Shown: positions 1 through 9,188, counted from the stretch's first letter. The stretch: DNA of 64,000 nucleotides from Variovorax sp. OK212 (GCF_900112425.1 NZ_FOLP01000018.1:1-64000), one strand, 5' to 3'. Notes: a model not told the origin generated them from the letters alone. Numbers and translations: made by a program.

Positions 1-138
1 CAGGCCATCAGCAACCGCGACCTGATCGTGGTGCGCAACTGCGTGATGCTGCTCGCGGCCATGGTGGTCATCGTGAACTTCGTGGTCGACGTGCTCTACG
101 CCGTGATCGACCCGCGCATCAAGGCCAGCGACATATGA
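1..138 (+). CDS. ABC transporter permease, DppB/OppB type (3' end only)
   Basis: The open frame from base 1 to the TGA at 136-138 encodes the last 45 residues of a membrane protein. It ends in a hydrophobic segment followed by VDVLYAVIDPRIKAS, the usual C-terminus of DppB/OppB-type inner-membrane permeases. The stop overlaps the start of the next permease in an ATGA arrangement, so the two are translationally coupled. Its start lies outside the window. It should pair with the following DppC-type permease to form the membrane channel of a peptide-type importer. Confidence 0.85.
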   Translation, partial: QAISNRDLIVVRNCVMLLAAMVVIVNFVVDVLYAVIDPRIKASDI

Positions 139-1010
139 GCACCGTGACAGTGCCGAGCGCCGCCGCGCTCAAGGTGCCGGGTTTCTGGCGCCGCGCCCTG
201 CAGCACCGCAGCTTCGTGCTGGGCGGCGTGCTGACGCTTCTGCTGCTGCTGGCCGCCGGCGTCTCGCTGGCATGGACGCCATGGTCGCCCTACGACATGG
301 ACATGGCCCACAAGCTCATGCCGCCCTCGGGCTCGCACTGGCTGGGCACCGACACCTACGGGCGCGACGTGGCTTCGCTGCTGCTGGTGGGCGCGCGCGC
401 GTCCATCCTGGTGGGCGTGATCGCGGTGGGCATCGGCCTCATCGTCGGCACCGCGCTGGGCCTGCTGGCCGCCGCCCGGCGCGGCTGGGTCGAGGAGGCC
501 ATCATGCGGCTCACCGACTTCTCGCTGGCCTTCCCCGCGATCCTCAGCGCGATCATGCTGACGGCCGTGTTCGGCGCGGGCATCGTCAACGCGATCATCG
601 CGATCGGCATTTACAACATTCCCACCTTCGCGCGCATCACGCGCGCCTCGGCCAACGCGATCTGGTCGCGCGAGTACGTGGCCGCCGCGCGCGCCTGCGG
701 CAAGGGCAGCTTCGCCATCACCATGCAGCACGTGCTGCCGAACATCTCGGCCGTGCTGATCGTGCAGATCACCATCCGCTTCGCCATCGCCATCCTGGCG
801 GAAGCCGCGCTCTCCTACCTCGGCCTGGGCACGCAACCGCCGCAGCCCTCGTGGGGCCGCATGCTCAGCGAGGCGCAGACCCTGATGTTCCAGTCGCCCC
901 TGCTCGCGGTGTTCCCCGGCATGGCCATCGCGTTCGCGGTGCTCGGCCTGAACCTGCTGGGCGACGGCCTGCGCGACCTGCTCGATCCACGACTTGCCCG
1001 GGCGAGGTAA
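135..1010 (+). CDS. ABC transporter permease, DppC/OppC type
   Basis: A 291-residue inner-membrane permease of the dipeptide/oligopeptide/nickel family, normal length for DppC/OppC. There is an N-terminal membrane segment at about residues 28-48, the family motif HWLGTDTYGRDV near residue 70, several hydrophobic helices, and the cytoplasmic coupling loop (EYVAAARACG) around residue 182. The ATG lies inside the stop of the upstream permease. The ATPase gene follows 5 bp downstream. The substrate cannot be read from the permease; the linked receptors and amidase suggest a peptide or amide compound. Confidence 0.92.
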   Translation: MSTVTVPSAAALKVPGFWRRALQHRSFVLGGVLTLLLLLAAGVSLAWTPWSPYDMDMAHKLMPPSGSHWLGTDTYGRDVASLLLVGARASILVGVIAVGIGLIVGTALGLLAAARRGWVEEAIMRLTDFSLAFPAILSAIMLTAVFGAGIVNAIIAIGIYNIPTFARITRASANAIWSREYVAAARACGKGSFAITMQHVLPNISAVLIVQITIRFAIAILAEAALSYLGLGTQPPQPSWGRMLSEAQTLMFQSPLLAVFPGMAIAFAVLGLNLLGDGLRDLLDPRLARAR

Positions 1011-1015
1011 CCCAG

Positions 1016-2005
1016 ATGCCACTGCTCCAGGTCAAGGACCTGCACATCGAACTTCAAACGCAACGCGGCCCCGCCGAGGCCGTGCGCGGCATCTCGTTCT
1101 CGCTCGAGCGCGGCGAAACGCTGGGCATCGTCGGCGAATCGGGCTGCGGCAAGTCGATCACCGTGATGTCGCTCATGGGCCTGCTGCCGTCGACCGCCAA
1201 GGTCAGCGGCAGCATCAGGTTCGACGACACCGAACTGGTCGGCCGCGACGAGAAGTCGATGTGCAGGATCCGCGGCAACCGCATCGGCATGATCTTCCAG
1301 GAGCCGATGACGGCGCTGAACCCGGTACACACCATCGTGCGCCAGGTCGGCGAGCCGCTGCGGCTGCACCGCGGCCTGTCGAAGGCGGACGCGCGCAAGG
1401 AAGTGCTCGCGCTGCTCGAGCGCGTGGGCATTCCCGATGCGGCCTCGCGCCTCGATGCGTATCCGCACCAGTTCTCCGGCGGCCAGCGCCAGCGCATCGG
1501 CATCGCCATGGCGCTGGCCTGCGGTCCCGACCTGCTGATTGCCGACGAGCCCACCACCGCGCTGGACGTCACCATCCAGAAGCAGATCCTCGAACTCATC
1601 CAGAGCCTCGTGGCCGAGCGCGGCATGGCGCTGATCCTGATCTCGCACGACCTCGGCGTGATCGCGCAGACGGTCTCCAGGATGCTCGTGATGTACGGCG
1701 GCAGCGTGGTCGAGAGCGGCCCGACCGAGGCCGTGTTCGCGCGCCGCGCCCACCCCTACACGCAAGGCCTGTTCGCCGCGCGCCCGGCCATCGGCGCGCC
1801 GCGCGGCCTGCGCCTGGCCACCATCAAGGGCAGCGTGCCCGAGCTGGTCGACCTGCCGGCAGGCTGCCCGTTCGCGGGCCGCTGCAGCTACACCGTCGAC
1901 GCCTGCAAGACCACGAAACCGCTGGCCACGATGCTGCCGCACGGCCATGCGGTGCGCTGCATCCGGCTCGAAGACATCGCCGCGCAGGAGGCCGTCGCAC
2001 CATGA
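1016..2005 (+). CDS. ABC transporter ATP-binding protein, DppD/OppD type
   Basis: A 329-residue cytoplasmic ATPase that powers the peptide-type importer. Walker A is GESGCGKS, the signature is FSGGQRQR, Walker B is LLIADEPTTALD, and the switch histidine follows in LISHDLG. The C-terminal oligopeptide-transporter extension has the HPYTQGL motif and a cysteine-bearing stretch (CPFAGRCSY) typical of OppD/DppD, where some members bind an Fe-S cluster. ATG 1016 follows the permease stop by 5 bp. The stop overlaps the next ATPase start (ATGA). Confidence 0.93.
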   Translation: MPLLQVKDLHIELQTQRGPAEAVRGISFSLERGETLGIVGESGCGKSITVMSLMGLLPSTAKVSGSIRFDDTELVGRDEKSMCRIRGNRIGMIFQEPMTALNPVHTIVRQVGEPLRLHRGLSKADARKEVLALLERVGIPDAASRLDAYPHQFSGGQRQRIGIAMALACGPDLLIADEPTTALDVTIQKQILELIQSLVAERGMALILISHDLGVIAQTVSRMLVMYGGSVVESGPTEAVFARRAHPYTQGLFAARPAIGAPRGLRLATIKGSVPELVDLPAGCPFAGRCSYTVDACKTTKPLATMLPHGHAVRCIRLEDIAAQEAVAP

Positions 2006-2832
2006 GCGCACCGAACACAGCCGCCCCGTTGCTGCAGGTCACCGACCTGGTGCGCCACTACGCACTGCCGCGGGAGAAACTCTTCGGCCCTCCGCCGACC
2101 GTGAAGGCGCTCAACGGCGTGAGCTTCAAGGTCGAGGCCGGCCGCAGCGTGGGCATCGTCGGTGAATCGGGCTCGGGCAAGTCGACCATTGCGCGCCTGG
2201 TGATGGCGCTCGACGTGCCGACATCGGGCACCGTCTCGCTCGAAGGCCGCAACCTGCACACGCTGTCGAGGCCGGCGCTGCGCACCGCGCGCCGCGATTT
2301 CCAGATGGTGTTCCAGGACCCGTACGGCTCGCTCGACCCGCGCCAGACCGTGGCACGCATCGTGGCCGAGCCGCTCGAAGCCCTGGCCGAGACCAGCCGC
2401 GCCGAACAGCGCGAGCGCGCCACCGAGGCACTCGCCGCCGTCGGCCTGCGCACCACCGACCTGGACAAGTATCCGCACGAGTTCTCGGGCGGCCAAAGGC
2501 AGCGCATCGCCATCGCGCGCGCGCTCATCACGCGGCCCAAGCTCATCGTCGCCGACGAACCCGTGAGCGCGCTCGACGTGTCGGTGCAGGCCCAGGTGCT
2601 CAACCTCATGCAGGACCTGCAGCAGCAGTTCGGCATCAGCTACCTGCTCATCAGCCACGACCTCGCGGTGGTCAACCACCTGTGCGACGACGTCTGCGTG
2701 GTGTGGAAGGGAAAGATCGTCGAGCAGGGGCCGCCCGCCGAGCTGTTCCAGCATGCGCAGCACCCGTACACGCGCACGCTGCTCGAGGCGGTGCCGCGCA
2801 CGCCCGCCGGCGGCACGCTGCTGCCCGCCTGA
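2002..2832 (+). CDS. ABC transporter ATP-binding protein, DppF/OppF type
   Basis: A 276-residue second ATPase of the same importer; OppD/OppF pairs form the heterodimeric motor. Walker A is GESGSGKST, the signature FSGGQRQR, Walker B LIVADEPVSALD. An N-terminal insert (about residues 20-30, REKLFGPPP) before the Walker A strand is typical of OppF/DppF. The short C-terminal tail retains HPYTRTLLEAVP. The start overlaps the previous stop by 4 bp. A 120-bp gap holding an inverted repeat separates it from the first receptor gene. Confidence 0.93.
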   Translation: MSAPNTAAPLLQVTDLVRHYALPREKLFGPPPTVKALNGVSFKVEAGRSVGIVGESGSGKSTIARLVMALDVPTSGTVSLEGRNLHTLSRPALRTARRDFQMVFQDPYGSLDPRQTVARIVAEPLEALAETSRAEQRERATEALAAVGLRTTDLDKYPHEFSGGQRQRIAIARALITRPKLIVADEPVSALDVSVQAQVLNLMQDLQQQFGISYLLISHDLAVVNHLCDDVCVVWKGKIVEQGPPAELFQHAQHPYTRTLLEAVPRTPAGGTLLPA

Positions 2833-2860
2833 CACCGAAGCGTCTTCTCGCTTTGCTGCA

Positions 2861-2888
2861 ATGCTTAGGATGAGTGGGTCATAAGCAT
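2861..2888. promoter_or_regulatory. Inverted repeat, candidate operator before the receptor gene
   Basis: ATGCTTA at 2861-2867 and its exact reverse complement TAAGCAT at 2882-2888 are separated by 14 bp, about two helical turns between arm centres. It lies in the 120-bp gap between the ATPase gene and the first receptor gene, 65 bp before that start. There is no T tract, so a dimeric regulator site is more likely than a terminator. No cognate regulator is encoded nearby. Confidence 0.35.
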
Positions 2889-2952
2889 CTGGTTGCGCGC
2901 GCGCCCCGGTCTCGCGGATGATGCTTGCCCCTTGTTCGGAGGACATCGCTTC

Positions 2953-4446
2953 ATGCTCAAAAGACGCACCCTGCTCGCCACCGGCGCCGCAGCCCTGACA
3001 CCGCTGGCACTGCCCACGCTGGCGCTCGCGCAACGAAAGAAGGACGCGCTGGTGATCGGCCTCACGCTGGAGCCGACGGGCCTGGACCCCACGGCCAAGG
3101 CCGGTGCGGAGATCGCCGAGGTGGTGCTCTACACCGTCTTCGAGACGCTCACCAAGATCAACTCCGACGGCAGCGTCACGCCGCTGCTGGCAGAAAGCTG
3201 GGACCTCTCGCCCGACCTGAAGACCTGCACCTTCAGGCTCAAGCGCGGCGTGAAGTTCCAGAACGGCGAACCCTTCAATGCGCAGAGCGTGAAGTTCTCG
3301 TTCGAGCGCGCGGCCGCGGCCAACAGCACCAACAAGGACAAGCGCACCTTCACCAACATCGCGACGCAGGTGGTCGACGAACACACGGTGGTGCTGATCA
3401 ACAAGGAGATCGAGCCCGACCTGCTGTTCCTGCTGGGCCAGGCCTCCGCCATCCTGGTCGAGCCCAAGACGGTCGAGACCAACGCCACCAGGCCGGTCGG
3501 CACCGGTCCCTACCGGCTCGACACCTGGGCCAAGGGCTCGAGCATCGTGCTGGCCAAGTGGGACGGGTATCGCAATGCCGGCGCGGTGCAGATCCGCAAG
3601 GCCAGCTTCCGCTTCATCTCGGAACCCGCCGCACAGACCGCCGCGCTGCTGTCGAACGACGTCGACCTGTTCCCGCATGCCTCGGTGTCGCGCAGCCTGT
3701 CGCAGTTCCAGAACGACAAGCGCTTCCAGATCGTCTTCAACGCTTCGCGCGGCAAGACCATCCTGGCCATCAACAACAAGCGCAAGCCGCTGGACGACGT
3801 GCGCGTGCGCCGCGCCATCGCCGCGGCCATCGACCGCAAGGCCGTGATCGAGGCCGCGGTGGACGGCCGCGGCGTGGCCATCGGCAGCCACTACGTGCCG
3901 GGCGCGCCGGGCTACGTCGACACCACCGGCATCAATGCCTTCGACATCGAGAAGGCGAAGAAGCTGCTGGCCGAGGCCGGCGTGAAGACACCGCTCGAGC
4001 TCGACCTGGTGCTGCCGCCCCCGCCGTACGCGCGCCAGGGCGGCGAGCTCATTGCCGCGCAGCTGGCCAAGATCGGCATCGTCGCGAAGATCCAGAACGT
4101 CGAGTGGGCGCAGTGGATCAGCGGCACCTACGGCAACAAGAACTACGACCTCTCGCTGATCCTGCACGTCGAGCCCTTCGACCTCGTCAACTACACCAAG
4201 CCCGAGTACTACTGGGGCTACCAGTCGGCAAAGTTCAACGAGGTGTTCGACAAGGCGCGCAACGCCGCGCGTCCGGCCGACCGGCTGCGCTACCTCGGCG
4301 ACGCGCAGCGGCTGCTGGCGGAGGACGCGGCCAACGTGTTCCTGTTCCAGCCGCAGTTCATCACGGTGGCCTCGCGCAACCTGCGCGGGCTGTGGAAGGA
4401 CACGCCGATCTTCGTGAACGACATCGCGGCGCTGTCCTGGGGTTGA
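2953..4446 (+). CDS. Periplasmic solute-binding protein, family 5 (copy 1)
   Basis: A 497-residue extracytoplasmic receptor of the SBP_bac_5 (DppA/OppA) family. The start at 2953 is preceded by GGAGG at 2938-2942 and gives a signal peptide with twin arginines only in the weak form KRRTLL, then an Ala/Leu-rich core ending ALAQ. Family motifs include DLKTCTFRLKRGVKFQNGEPF, VGTGPY and the receptor core VRRAIAAAIDRK. It is a close paralogue of the next gene; the two differ most around residues 235-265, probably at the ligand pocket. The longer frame from 2893 has no ribosome site. Confidence 0.93.
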   Translation: MLKRRTLLATGAAALTPLALPTLALAQRKKDALVIGLTLEPTGLDPTAKAGAEIAEVVLYTVFETLTKINSDGSVTPLLAESWDLSPDLKTCTFRLKRGVKFQNGEPFNAQSVKFSFERAAAANSTNKDKRTFTNIATQVVDEHTVVLINKEIEPDLLFLLGQASAILVEPKTVETNATRPVGTGPYRLDTWAKGSSIVLAKWDGYRNAGAVQIRKASFRFISEPAAQTAALLSNDVDLFPHASVSRSLSQFQNDKRFQIVFNASRGKTILAINNKRKPLDDVRVRRAIAAAIDRKAVIEAAVDGRGVAIGSHYVPGAPGYVDTTGINAFDIEKAKKLLAEAGVKTPLELDLVLPPPPYARQGGELIAAQLAKIGIVAKIQNVEWAQWISGTYGNKNYDLSLILHVEPFDLVNYTKPEYYWGYQSAKFNEVFDKARNAARPADRLRYLGDAQRLLAEDAANVFLFQPQFITVASRNLRGLWKDTPIFVNDIAALSWG

Positions 4447-4698
4447 GCCAGGGCTGAACGGGATCGAGCCGAAGCTGAAGCAAGCGCTCGCGGCGCCGCG
4501 CCCTACGGGAACGTCCCGAGGAAAAACCGCCCCGCGGGCCGCACGGCGGCGGGTGCGCTGCGAGAGAATGACCGGCTGCGCACGTGGCATCTTTCGTGCT
4601 GCGTGTCGAGTCTTTCGTGGCGTTGCGCCTCCCTTCGGGGCATGGCGCGCGCCGAAGCAGTCATTCGACCCAGGCCCGTTTTTCCGGAGATCACACGT

Positions 4699-6186
4699 AT
4701 GTTGAACCGCCGCACCCTCCTCACCACCGCCGGCGCCACCGTTGCGCTGGCCACCCCGCTCGCCGGCATGGCGCAGGGCAGGAAGGACGCCATCGTGATC
4801 GGCATGGCGCTCGAACCGCCGGGCCTGGACCCGACCTCGGGCGCCGCCGCCGCCATCGCCGAGGTGGTGCAGTACAACATCCTGGAAACGCTCACCAAGA
4901 TCAATGCCGACGGCAGCGTCACGCCGCTGCTGGCCGAGAGCTGGGAAGTCTCGCCCGACCTGAAGACCTACACCTTCAAGCTCAGGCGCGGCGTGAAGTT
5001 CCAGAACGGCGAGCCCTTCAACGCGGCCACCGTCAAGTTCTCGTTCGACCGCGCCGGCGGCGAGAAGAGCACCAACAAGGACAAGCGCACCTTCGCCAAC
5101 CTCAGCACCCAGGCGGTGGACGACTACACGGTGGTCGTCATCAACAAGGAGATCGACCCCGACCTGCCCTTCGTGCTGGGCCAGGCCACGGCCGTGATCG
5201 TCGAGCCCAAGAGCGCCGACACCAACGCCAACAAGCCGGTCGGCACCGGCCCCTACAAGCTCGACGCATGGGCCAAGGGCTCCTCGCTCACGCTGAGCAA
5301 GTGGGAGGGCTTTCGCAGCCCCGCCACCGCCAAGATCAACAAGGTCACCTTCCGCTTCATCTCCGACACGGCCGCGCAGGCCGCGGCCATGCTGTCGGGC
5401 GACGTCGACGTGTTCGCGCGCATCGGCACGCGCGTGGTGCCGCAGTTCAAGATGAACCCGCAGTTCCAGGTGATCCTGGCCGGTTCGCGCGCCAAGACCA
5501 TCCTGTCGATCAACAACAGGAAGAAGCCGCTGGACGACGTGCGCGTGCGCCGCGCCATCCTCGCGGCCATCGACCGCAAGGCCATCATCGAAGGCGCGGC
5601 CGACGGCTTCGGCGTGCCCATCGGCAGCCACTACGTGCCGGGCGCGGCGGGCTATGTCGACACCACGGGCATCAACCCCTTCGACATCGAGAAGGCCAAG
5701 AAGCTGCTGGCCGAGGCCGGCGTGAAGACGCCGCTCGAACTCAAGATGACCCTGCCCCCGCCGCCGTACGCGCGCCAGGGCGGCGAGGTGATCGTGGCCC
5801 AGCTCGCCAAGATCGGCATCGTGGTGAAGGTGCAGAACGTCGAGTGGGCGCAGTGGCTCAGCGGCACCTACGGCAACAAGGACTACGACCTGTCGATCGT
5901 GTCGCACGTGGAGCCCTTCGACCTCGGCAACTACGCCAAGTCGGACTACTACTGGGGCTACCAGTCGAAGGCCTTCGACACGCTGTTCGACAAGATCAAG
6001 AGCACCGGCAACGCCGCCGAGCGCAACAAGCTGCTGGGCGACGCGCAGAAGATGCTGGCCACCGACGCGGCCAACGGCTTCCTTTACCAGCCGCAGTTCC
6101 CGACCGTGGCGAAGAAGAACGTCAAGGGCATCTGGAAGGAAAACCCGATCTTCGTGAACGACCTGTCGGCCCTGTCGTGGGGTTGA
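4699..6186 (+). CDS. Periplasmic solute-binding protein, family 5 (copy 2)
   Basis: A 495-residue paralogue of the preceding receptor, same family and domain plan, with long identical stretches such as KKLLAEAGVKTPLEL and LPPPPYARQGGE. ATG 4699 is preceded by CCGGAGA and begins a signal peptide (MLNRRTLLTTAG...) cleaved near GMAQ. A 252-bp gap with no gene separates the copies, which permits separate expression. The final TGA overlaps the TTG start of the amidase. This reads as a recent tandem duplication whose products may hand different ligands to one permease. Confidence 0.92.
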   Translation: MLNRRTLLTTAGATVALATPLAGMAQGRKDAIVIGMALEPPGLDPTSGAAAAIAEVVQYNILETLTKINADGSVTPLLAESWEVSPDLKTYTFKLRRGVKFQNGEPFNAATVKFSFDRAGGEKSTNKDKRTFANLSTQAVDDYTVVVINKEIDPDLPFVLGQATAVIVEPKSADTNANKPVGTGPYKLDAWAKGSSLTLSKWEGFRSPATAKINKVTFRFISDTAAQAAAMLSGDVDVFARIGTRVVPQFKMNPQFQVILAGSRAKTILSINNRKKPLDDVRVRRAILAAIDRKAIIEGAADGFGVPIGSHYVPGAAGYVDTTGINPFDIEKAKKLLAEAGVKTPLELKMTLPPPPYARQGGEVIVAQLAKIGIVVKVQNVEWAQWLSGTYGNKDYDLSIVSHVEPFDLGNYAKSDYYWGYQSKAFDTLFDKIKSTGNAAERNKLLGDAQKMLATDAANGFLYQPQFPTVAKKNVKGIWKENPIFVNDLSALSWG

Positions 6187-7571
6187 ACGACCTTTCCGCG
6201 CAGGAGCTTGCCGCCGCCTACCGCGACCGCAAGCTCTCGCCGGTGGAGGTCACGCAGGCGGTCATCGCGCAGATCGAACGCTGGGAGCCGCACCTGCAGG
6301 CGACCTGGCTGTTCCGCCCCGAAGCCGCGCTCGACCAGGCGCGCGCATCGCAGGCACGCTGGCAGCGTGGCGATGCACTCGGCCCGCTCGACGGCGTGCC
6401 GGCGACGATCAAGGAAAACATCGCCACGCGCGGCGACCCGATGCCCGCCGGCACCGCCGCGGTCGACCTGCGGCCCGCCACGGCCGACGCGCCGCCGGCC
6501 GCGCGCCTGAGGGAAGCCGGCGCGGTCATCGTCAGCAAGACGACCATGCCCGACTACGGCATGTTGTCGTCGGGCCTCTCGAGCTTTCATACGCTGGCGC
6601 GCAACCCCTGGGACCTGCGGCTGACGCCGGGCGGCTCCAGCGCGGGTGCCGGCGCCGCAACGGCGGCAGGCTACGGCCCGCTGCACCTGGGCACCGACAT
6701 CGGCGGTTCGCTGCGCCTGCCCGCGAGCTGGTGCGGCGTGTTCACGCTGAAGCCGAGCCTGGGGCGCGTTCCGATCGATCCGCCCTACATGGGCCGCGCG
6801 GCCGGGCCGATGACGCGCACCGTGGGCGATGCGGCGCTGCTGATGCAGGCGCTGTCCAAGCCCGACGCGCGCGACAGCATGAACCTGCCGCCGCAGGACA
6901 TCGACTGGGCCGGCTTCGACGTGTCGCCCGACCACCTGCGCGGCGTGCGCATCGGGCTGCTGCTCGACGCGGGCTGCGGCCTGGCCGTCGAGCCCGAGAT
7001 CCAGGCCGCGGTGGAAGACGCCGCGCGGCTGCTCGAGAAGGCCGGCGCGGTCATCGAACCGATGCAGCCGTTCATGTCGCAAGCCATGCTCGACGGCATG
7101 GACCAGCTCTGGCGCATGCGCTCGCTGGTGGACATGAAGGGCCTGCGCGCGGACCAGCGCGCGAAGGTGCTGCCGTACATCCGCGAATGGGCGGAGAGCG
7201 CGGCCGAGTTCAGCGGCGAGCATGTGTTTCGCAGCTTCAGCCAGTTCCACACCACGCGCGTGACCACGGTGGCGGCATGCGCGCGCTATGACTACGTGAT
7301 TTCGCCCGTGTCGCCGAACATGCCGGCGGCCGCGGAGGCGCCCTCGCCCACCAACGATCCGTTGCGAGCGCTGGAGCACATCGGGTTCACGGTGCCGTTC
7401 AACATGTCGGAGCAGCCTGCCGCTTCGGTGAACTGCGGGTACTCGGCGTCGGGCCTGCCGATCGGGCTGCAGATCGCAGGGCAGCGTTTCGACGACCTGG
7501 GCGTGCTGCGCGTGGCGCGTGCGTTCGAGCAGATCCGGGAGCCGCAACGGCCCTGGCCCGTGCCGGCCTAG
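6183..7571 (+). CDS. Amidase (amidase-signature family)
   Basis: A 462-residue hydrolase cleaving carboxamide C-N bonds. The Ser-cisSer-Lys catalytic set is visible: Lys in GVPATIKEN (about residue 77), the GGSSAG loop (about residues 150-155), and the downstream nucleophile in GTDIGGSLRLPA. No ATG lies near the N-terminus. TTG at 6183 overlaps the receptor stop by 4 bp (TTGA) and gives the expected beginning NDLSAQELAAAYRDRKLSP, so coupled initiation at TTG is likely. No signal peptide, so it probably acts in the cytoplasm on what the transporter imports. The exact substrate is not readable. Confidence 0.92.
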   Translation: MNDLSAQELAAAYRDRKLSPVEVTQAVIAQIERWEPHLQATWLFRPEAALDQARASQARWQRGDALGPLDGVPATIKENIATRGDPMPAGTAAVDLRPATADAPPAARLREAGAVIVSKTTMPDYGMLSSGLSSFHTLARNPWDLRLTPGGSSAGAGAATAAGYGPLHLGTDIGGSLRLPASWCGVFTLKPSLGRVPIDPPYMGRAAGPMTRTVGDAALLMQALSKPDARDSMNLPPQDIDWAGFDVSPDHLRGVRIGLLLDAGCGLAVEPEIQAAVEDAARLLEKAGAVIEPMQPFMSQAMLDGMDQLWRMRSLVDMKGLRADQRAKVLPYIREWAESAAEFSGEHVFRSFSQFHTTRVTTVAACARYDYVISPVSPNMPAAAEAPSPTNDPLRALEHIGFTVPFNMSEQPAASVNCGYSASGLPIGLQIAGQRFDDLGVLRVARAFEQIREPQRPWPVPA

Positions 7572-7593
7572 AACGCGTCGTTCAGGGCGCGAT

Positions 7594-7608
7594 CCCGCCC
7601 ACGGCGGG
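7594..7608. terminator. GC hairpin after the amidase gene (weak terminator candidate)
   Basis: CCCGCC, a 3-bp loop and GGCGGG lie in the short gap between the amidase stop and the convergent YitT-family gene. No run of T follows on either strand, so intrinsic termination is doubtful. It may slow or stop convergent transcription. Confidence 0.3.
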
Positions 7609-7629
7609 CCCTGTGCACACGCCCCGAAC

Positions 7630-8256
7630 TCAGGTCGCCGCGTACCGCCCCGGCTTGTGGTTGATCCAGAGAAAGAGCCCCATCACCACCGCCGCCATCA
7701 CCGACCAGCCCACGCGCTGCGGCGGAATCACGAACAGCGCGAGCAGCACCACCGTGCAGTCGATGGCGATCTGCACCTTGCCGGCCGGCCAGCCGCGCTT
7801 TTCCTGCAGGTAGAGCGTCAGCACCGTTGCGCCGCCCAGGCTCGCGCGGTGACGCGCGAGAAACAGGCAGCCCGTGCCCAGCATCAGCCCGCCGAGCACG
7901 GCCGCGAAGGCCGGGTGCAGCAGGCCGATCGACAGGTAGCGCGGCGCCCAGTCGGTCATGACCGACAGCAGCGCGATCGCCGAGAAGGTCTTGACGGTGA
8001 ACGCGCGCCCCATGTGGCGCCATGCGAACCAGTAGAACGGCAGGTTGACCAGGAAGAACAGCTTGCCGAAGCTCATGCCCGTGGCGTAGTGCAGCAGGAA
8101 CGCGATGCCCGCCGTGCCGCCCGTGAGCAGGCCCGCCTGGCCGAACAGCATCATGGCGATGGCGACGAAGAGCGTGCCCGAGAAGATCGCCTGCGCGTCG
8201 TCGAAGTGCGAATGGCGCAGCAGGTTCTGCGGGGTCGTGGGAGGTGGCGCGTCCAT
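7630..8256 (-). CDS. YitT-family (DUF161) integral membrane protein
   Basis: A 208-residue inner-membrane protein with five or six hydrophobic segments. It matches the YitT plan: an early GGTAGIAFLLHY motif, a central GGLMLGTGCLFLARH loop and a repeated helix hairpin before a short basic end. The molecular role of the family is not firmly established; transport-like functions have been suggested. The start at 8256 (MDAPPPT) is the first ATG close to the conserved region; no strong ribosome site is visible. It converges with the amidase and lies downstream of, and on the same strand as, the LysR gene. Confidence 0.85.
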   Translation of the reverse strand: MDAPPPTTPQNLLRHSHFDDAQAIFSGTLFVAIAMMLFGQAGLLTGGTAGIAFLLHYATGMSFGKLFFLVNLPFYWFAWRHMGRAFTVKTFSAIALLSVMTDWAPRYLSIGLLHPAFAAVLGGLMLGTGCLFLARHRASLGGATVLTLYLQEKRGWPAGKVQIAIDCTVVLLALFVIPPQRVGWSVMAAVVMGLFLWINHKPGRYAAT

Positions 8257-8324
8257 GGCATGGCAGACGCAAATCCCGCGCCACCCCGCCCCCTCTTCGC
8301 TTCTTCGCCTCTTTCCCTCGGAAA

Positions 8325-9188
8325 TCATCCCAGCTGCGTGGCCAGCATCTCGCGCGCCCGCGTGACGAAGGCCGTTTCCCCCCGGCGCCCCGGCATGAAC
8401 TGGAACGCCACGCGCGGCAAGGCCGGCAGCCCGTGCGGCGTGGCCAGCCGCGCCACGCCGTCGCTGATGGCCGACTCGTTGAGACAGGCCACGCCCAGCC
8501 CCGCGGCCAGCGCCGACTGCAGCCCCGCCACGCCCGAGGCCACGTGCGCCAGCACGTACGGCACGCGCCGGCGCCGCAGCAGGGCCACGGTGAACTGGTG
8601 CAGCGAACATGTGTCGGGCAACACCAGCAGCCGCACGGGTTCCCCGCGCACCACCTTCATGCCGGCCGCGCCGAGCCAGGCCAGCGACTCGCGGCGGATC
8701 ACCGCGGACGCCCGCGGCTCGGCGGCGGACACGCCCGCGATGTTCATCGCCAGCCCGACATCGAACTCGCCCTGCGCATAGGCCGCGCGCATCGCGTCGC
8801 TCTTCAGGATGCTCACGTGCAGCCGCACCCGCGGATAGCTCTCGCCCAGTCGTGCCAGCAGCTGCGTGAGGTCGCCGGGCCGGAAATAGTCGGTGACGGC
8901 CAGGTGCAGCTCGCCCTCCAGCGTTTCGCCGTGCAGGTCGCGAAACGCCTCGTCGCTCATCGCCAGGATGCGCCGGGCATAGCCCAGCAGCCGCAGGCCC
9001 GCCTCGGTGGGCGACACGCCCGCCTTGCTGCGCGTGAGCAGCGACTGGCCGGCGCGCTCTTCCAGCTTGCGGATCTGCTCGCTCACCGACGACTGCGACA
9101 GGAAGACACGCGGCGCGGCGGCCGTGAGGCTGCCCGCATCGACCACCGCGGCCAGCGTGCGCAGCTGCTCCAGATCGAAACCTTGCAT
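8325..9188 (-). CDS. LysR-family transcriptional regulator
   Basis: A 287-residue DNA-binding regulator. The N-terminal winged helix-turn-helix is LEQLRTLAAVVDAGSLTAAA...SQSSVSEQIRKLEERAG, followed by the effector-binding domain. ATG 9188 gives the canonical LysR beginning MQGFDLEQLRTL. ATGs at 9221 and 9224 are possible but would run through a small palindrome at 9210-9222. It is divergent from the tautomerase gene, which it may control, and lies upstream of the YitT gene on the same strand. The inducer is unknown. Confidence 0.9.
   Translation of the reverse strand: MQGFDLEQLRTLAAVVDAGSLTAAAPRVFLSQSSVSEQIRKLEERAGQSLLTRSKAGVSPTEAGLRLLGYARRILAMSDEAFRDLHGETLEGELHLAVTDYFRPGDLTQLLARLGESYPRVRLHVSILKSDAMRAAYAQGEFDVGLAMNIAGVSAAEPRASAVIRRESLAWLGAAGMKVVRGEPVRLLVLPDTCSLHQFTVALLRRRRVPYVLAHVASGVAGLQSALAAGLGVACLNESAISDGVARLATPHGLPALPRVAFQFMPGRRGETAFVTRAREMLATQLG

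Noticed and set aside
4447..4698. Possible small gene between the two receptor genes
   Set aside because: Frames here lack ribosome sites and similarity; only a repeated TCTTTCGTG (4590 and 4611 regions) was noted.
1888..5907. Minus-strand open frame of over 1300 codons across the ABC transporter genes
   Set aside because: Antisense to well-supported plus-strand genes; composition is Arg/Ala/His/Gly-rich as expected for the shadow of high-GC codons, with no family motif.
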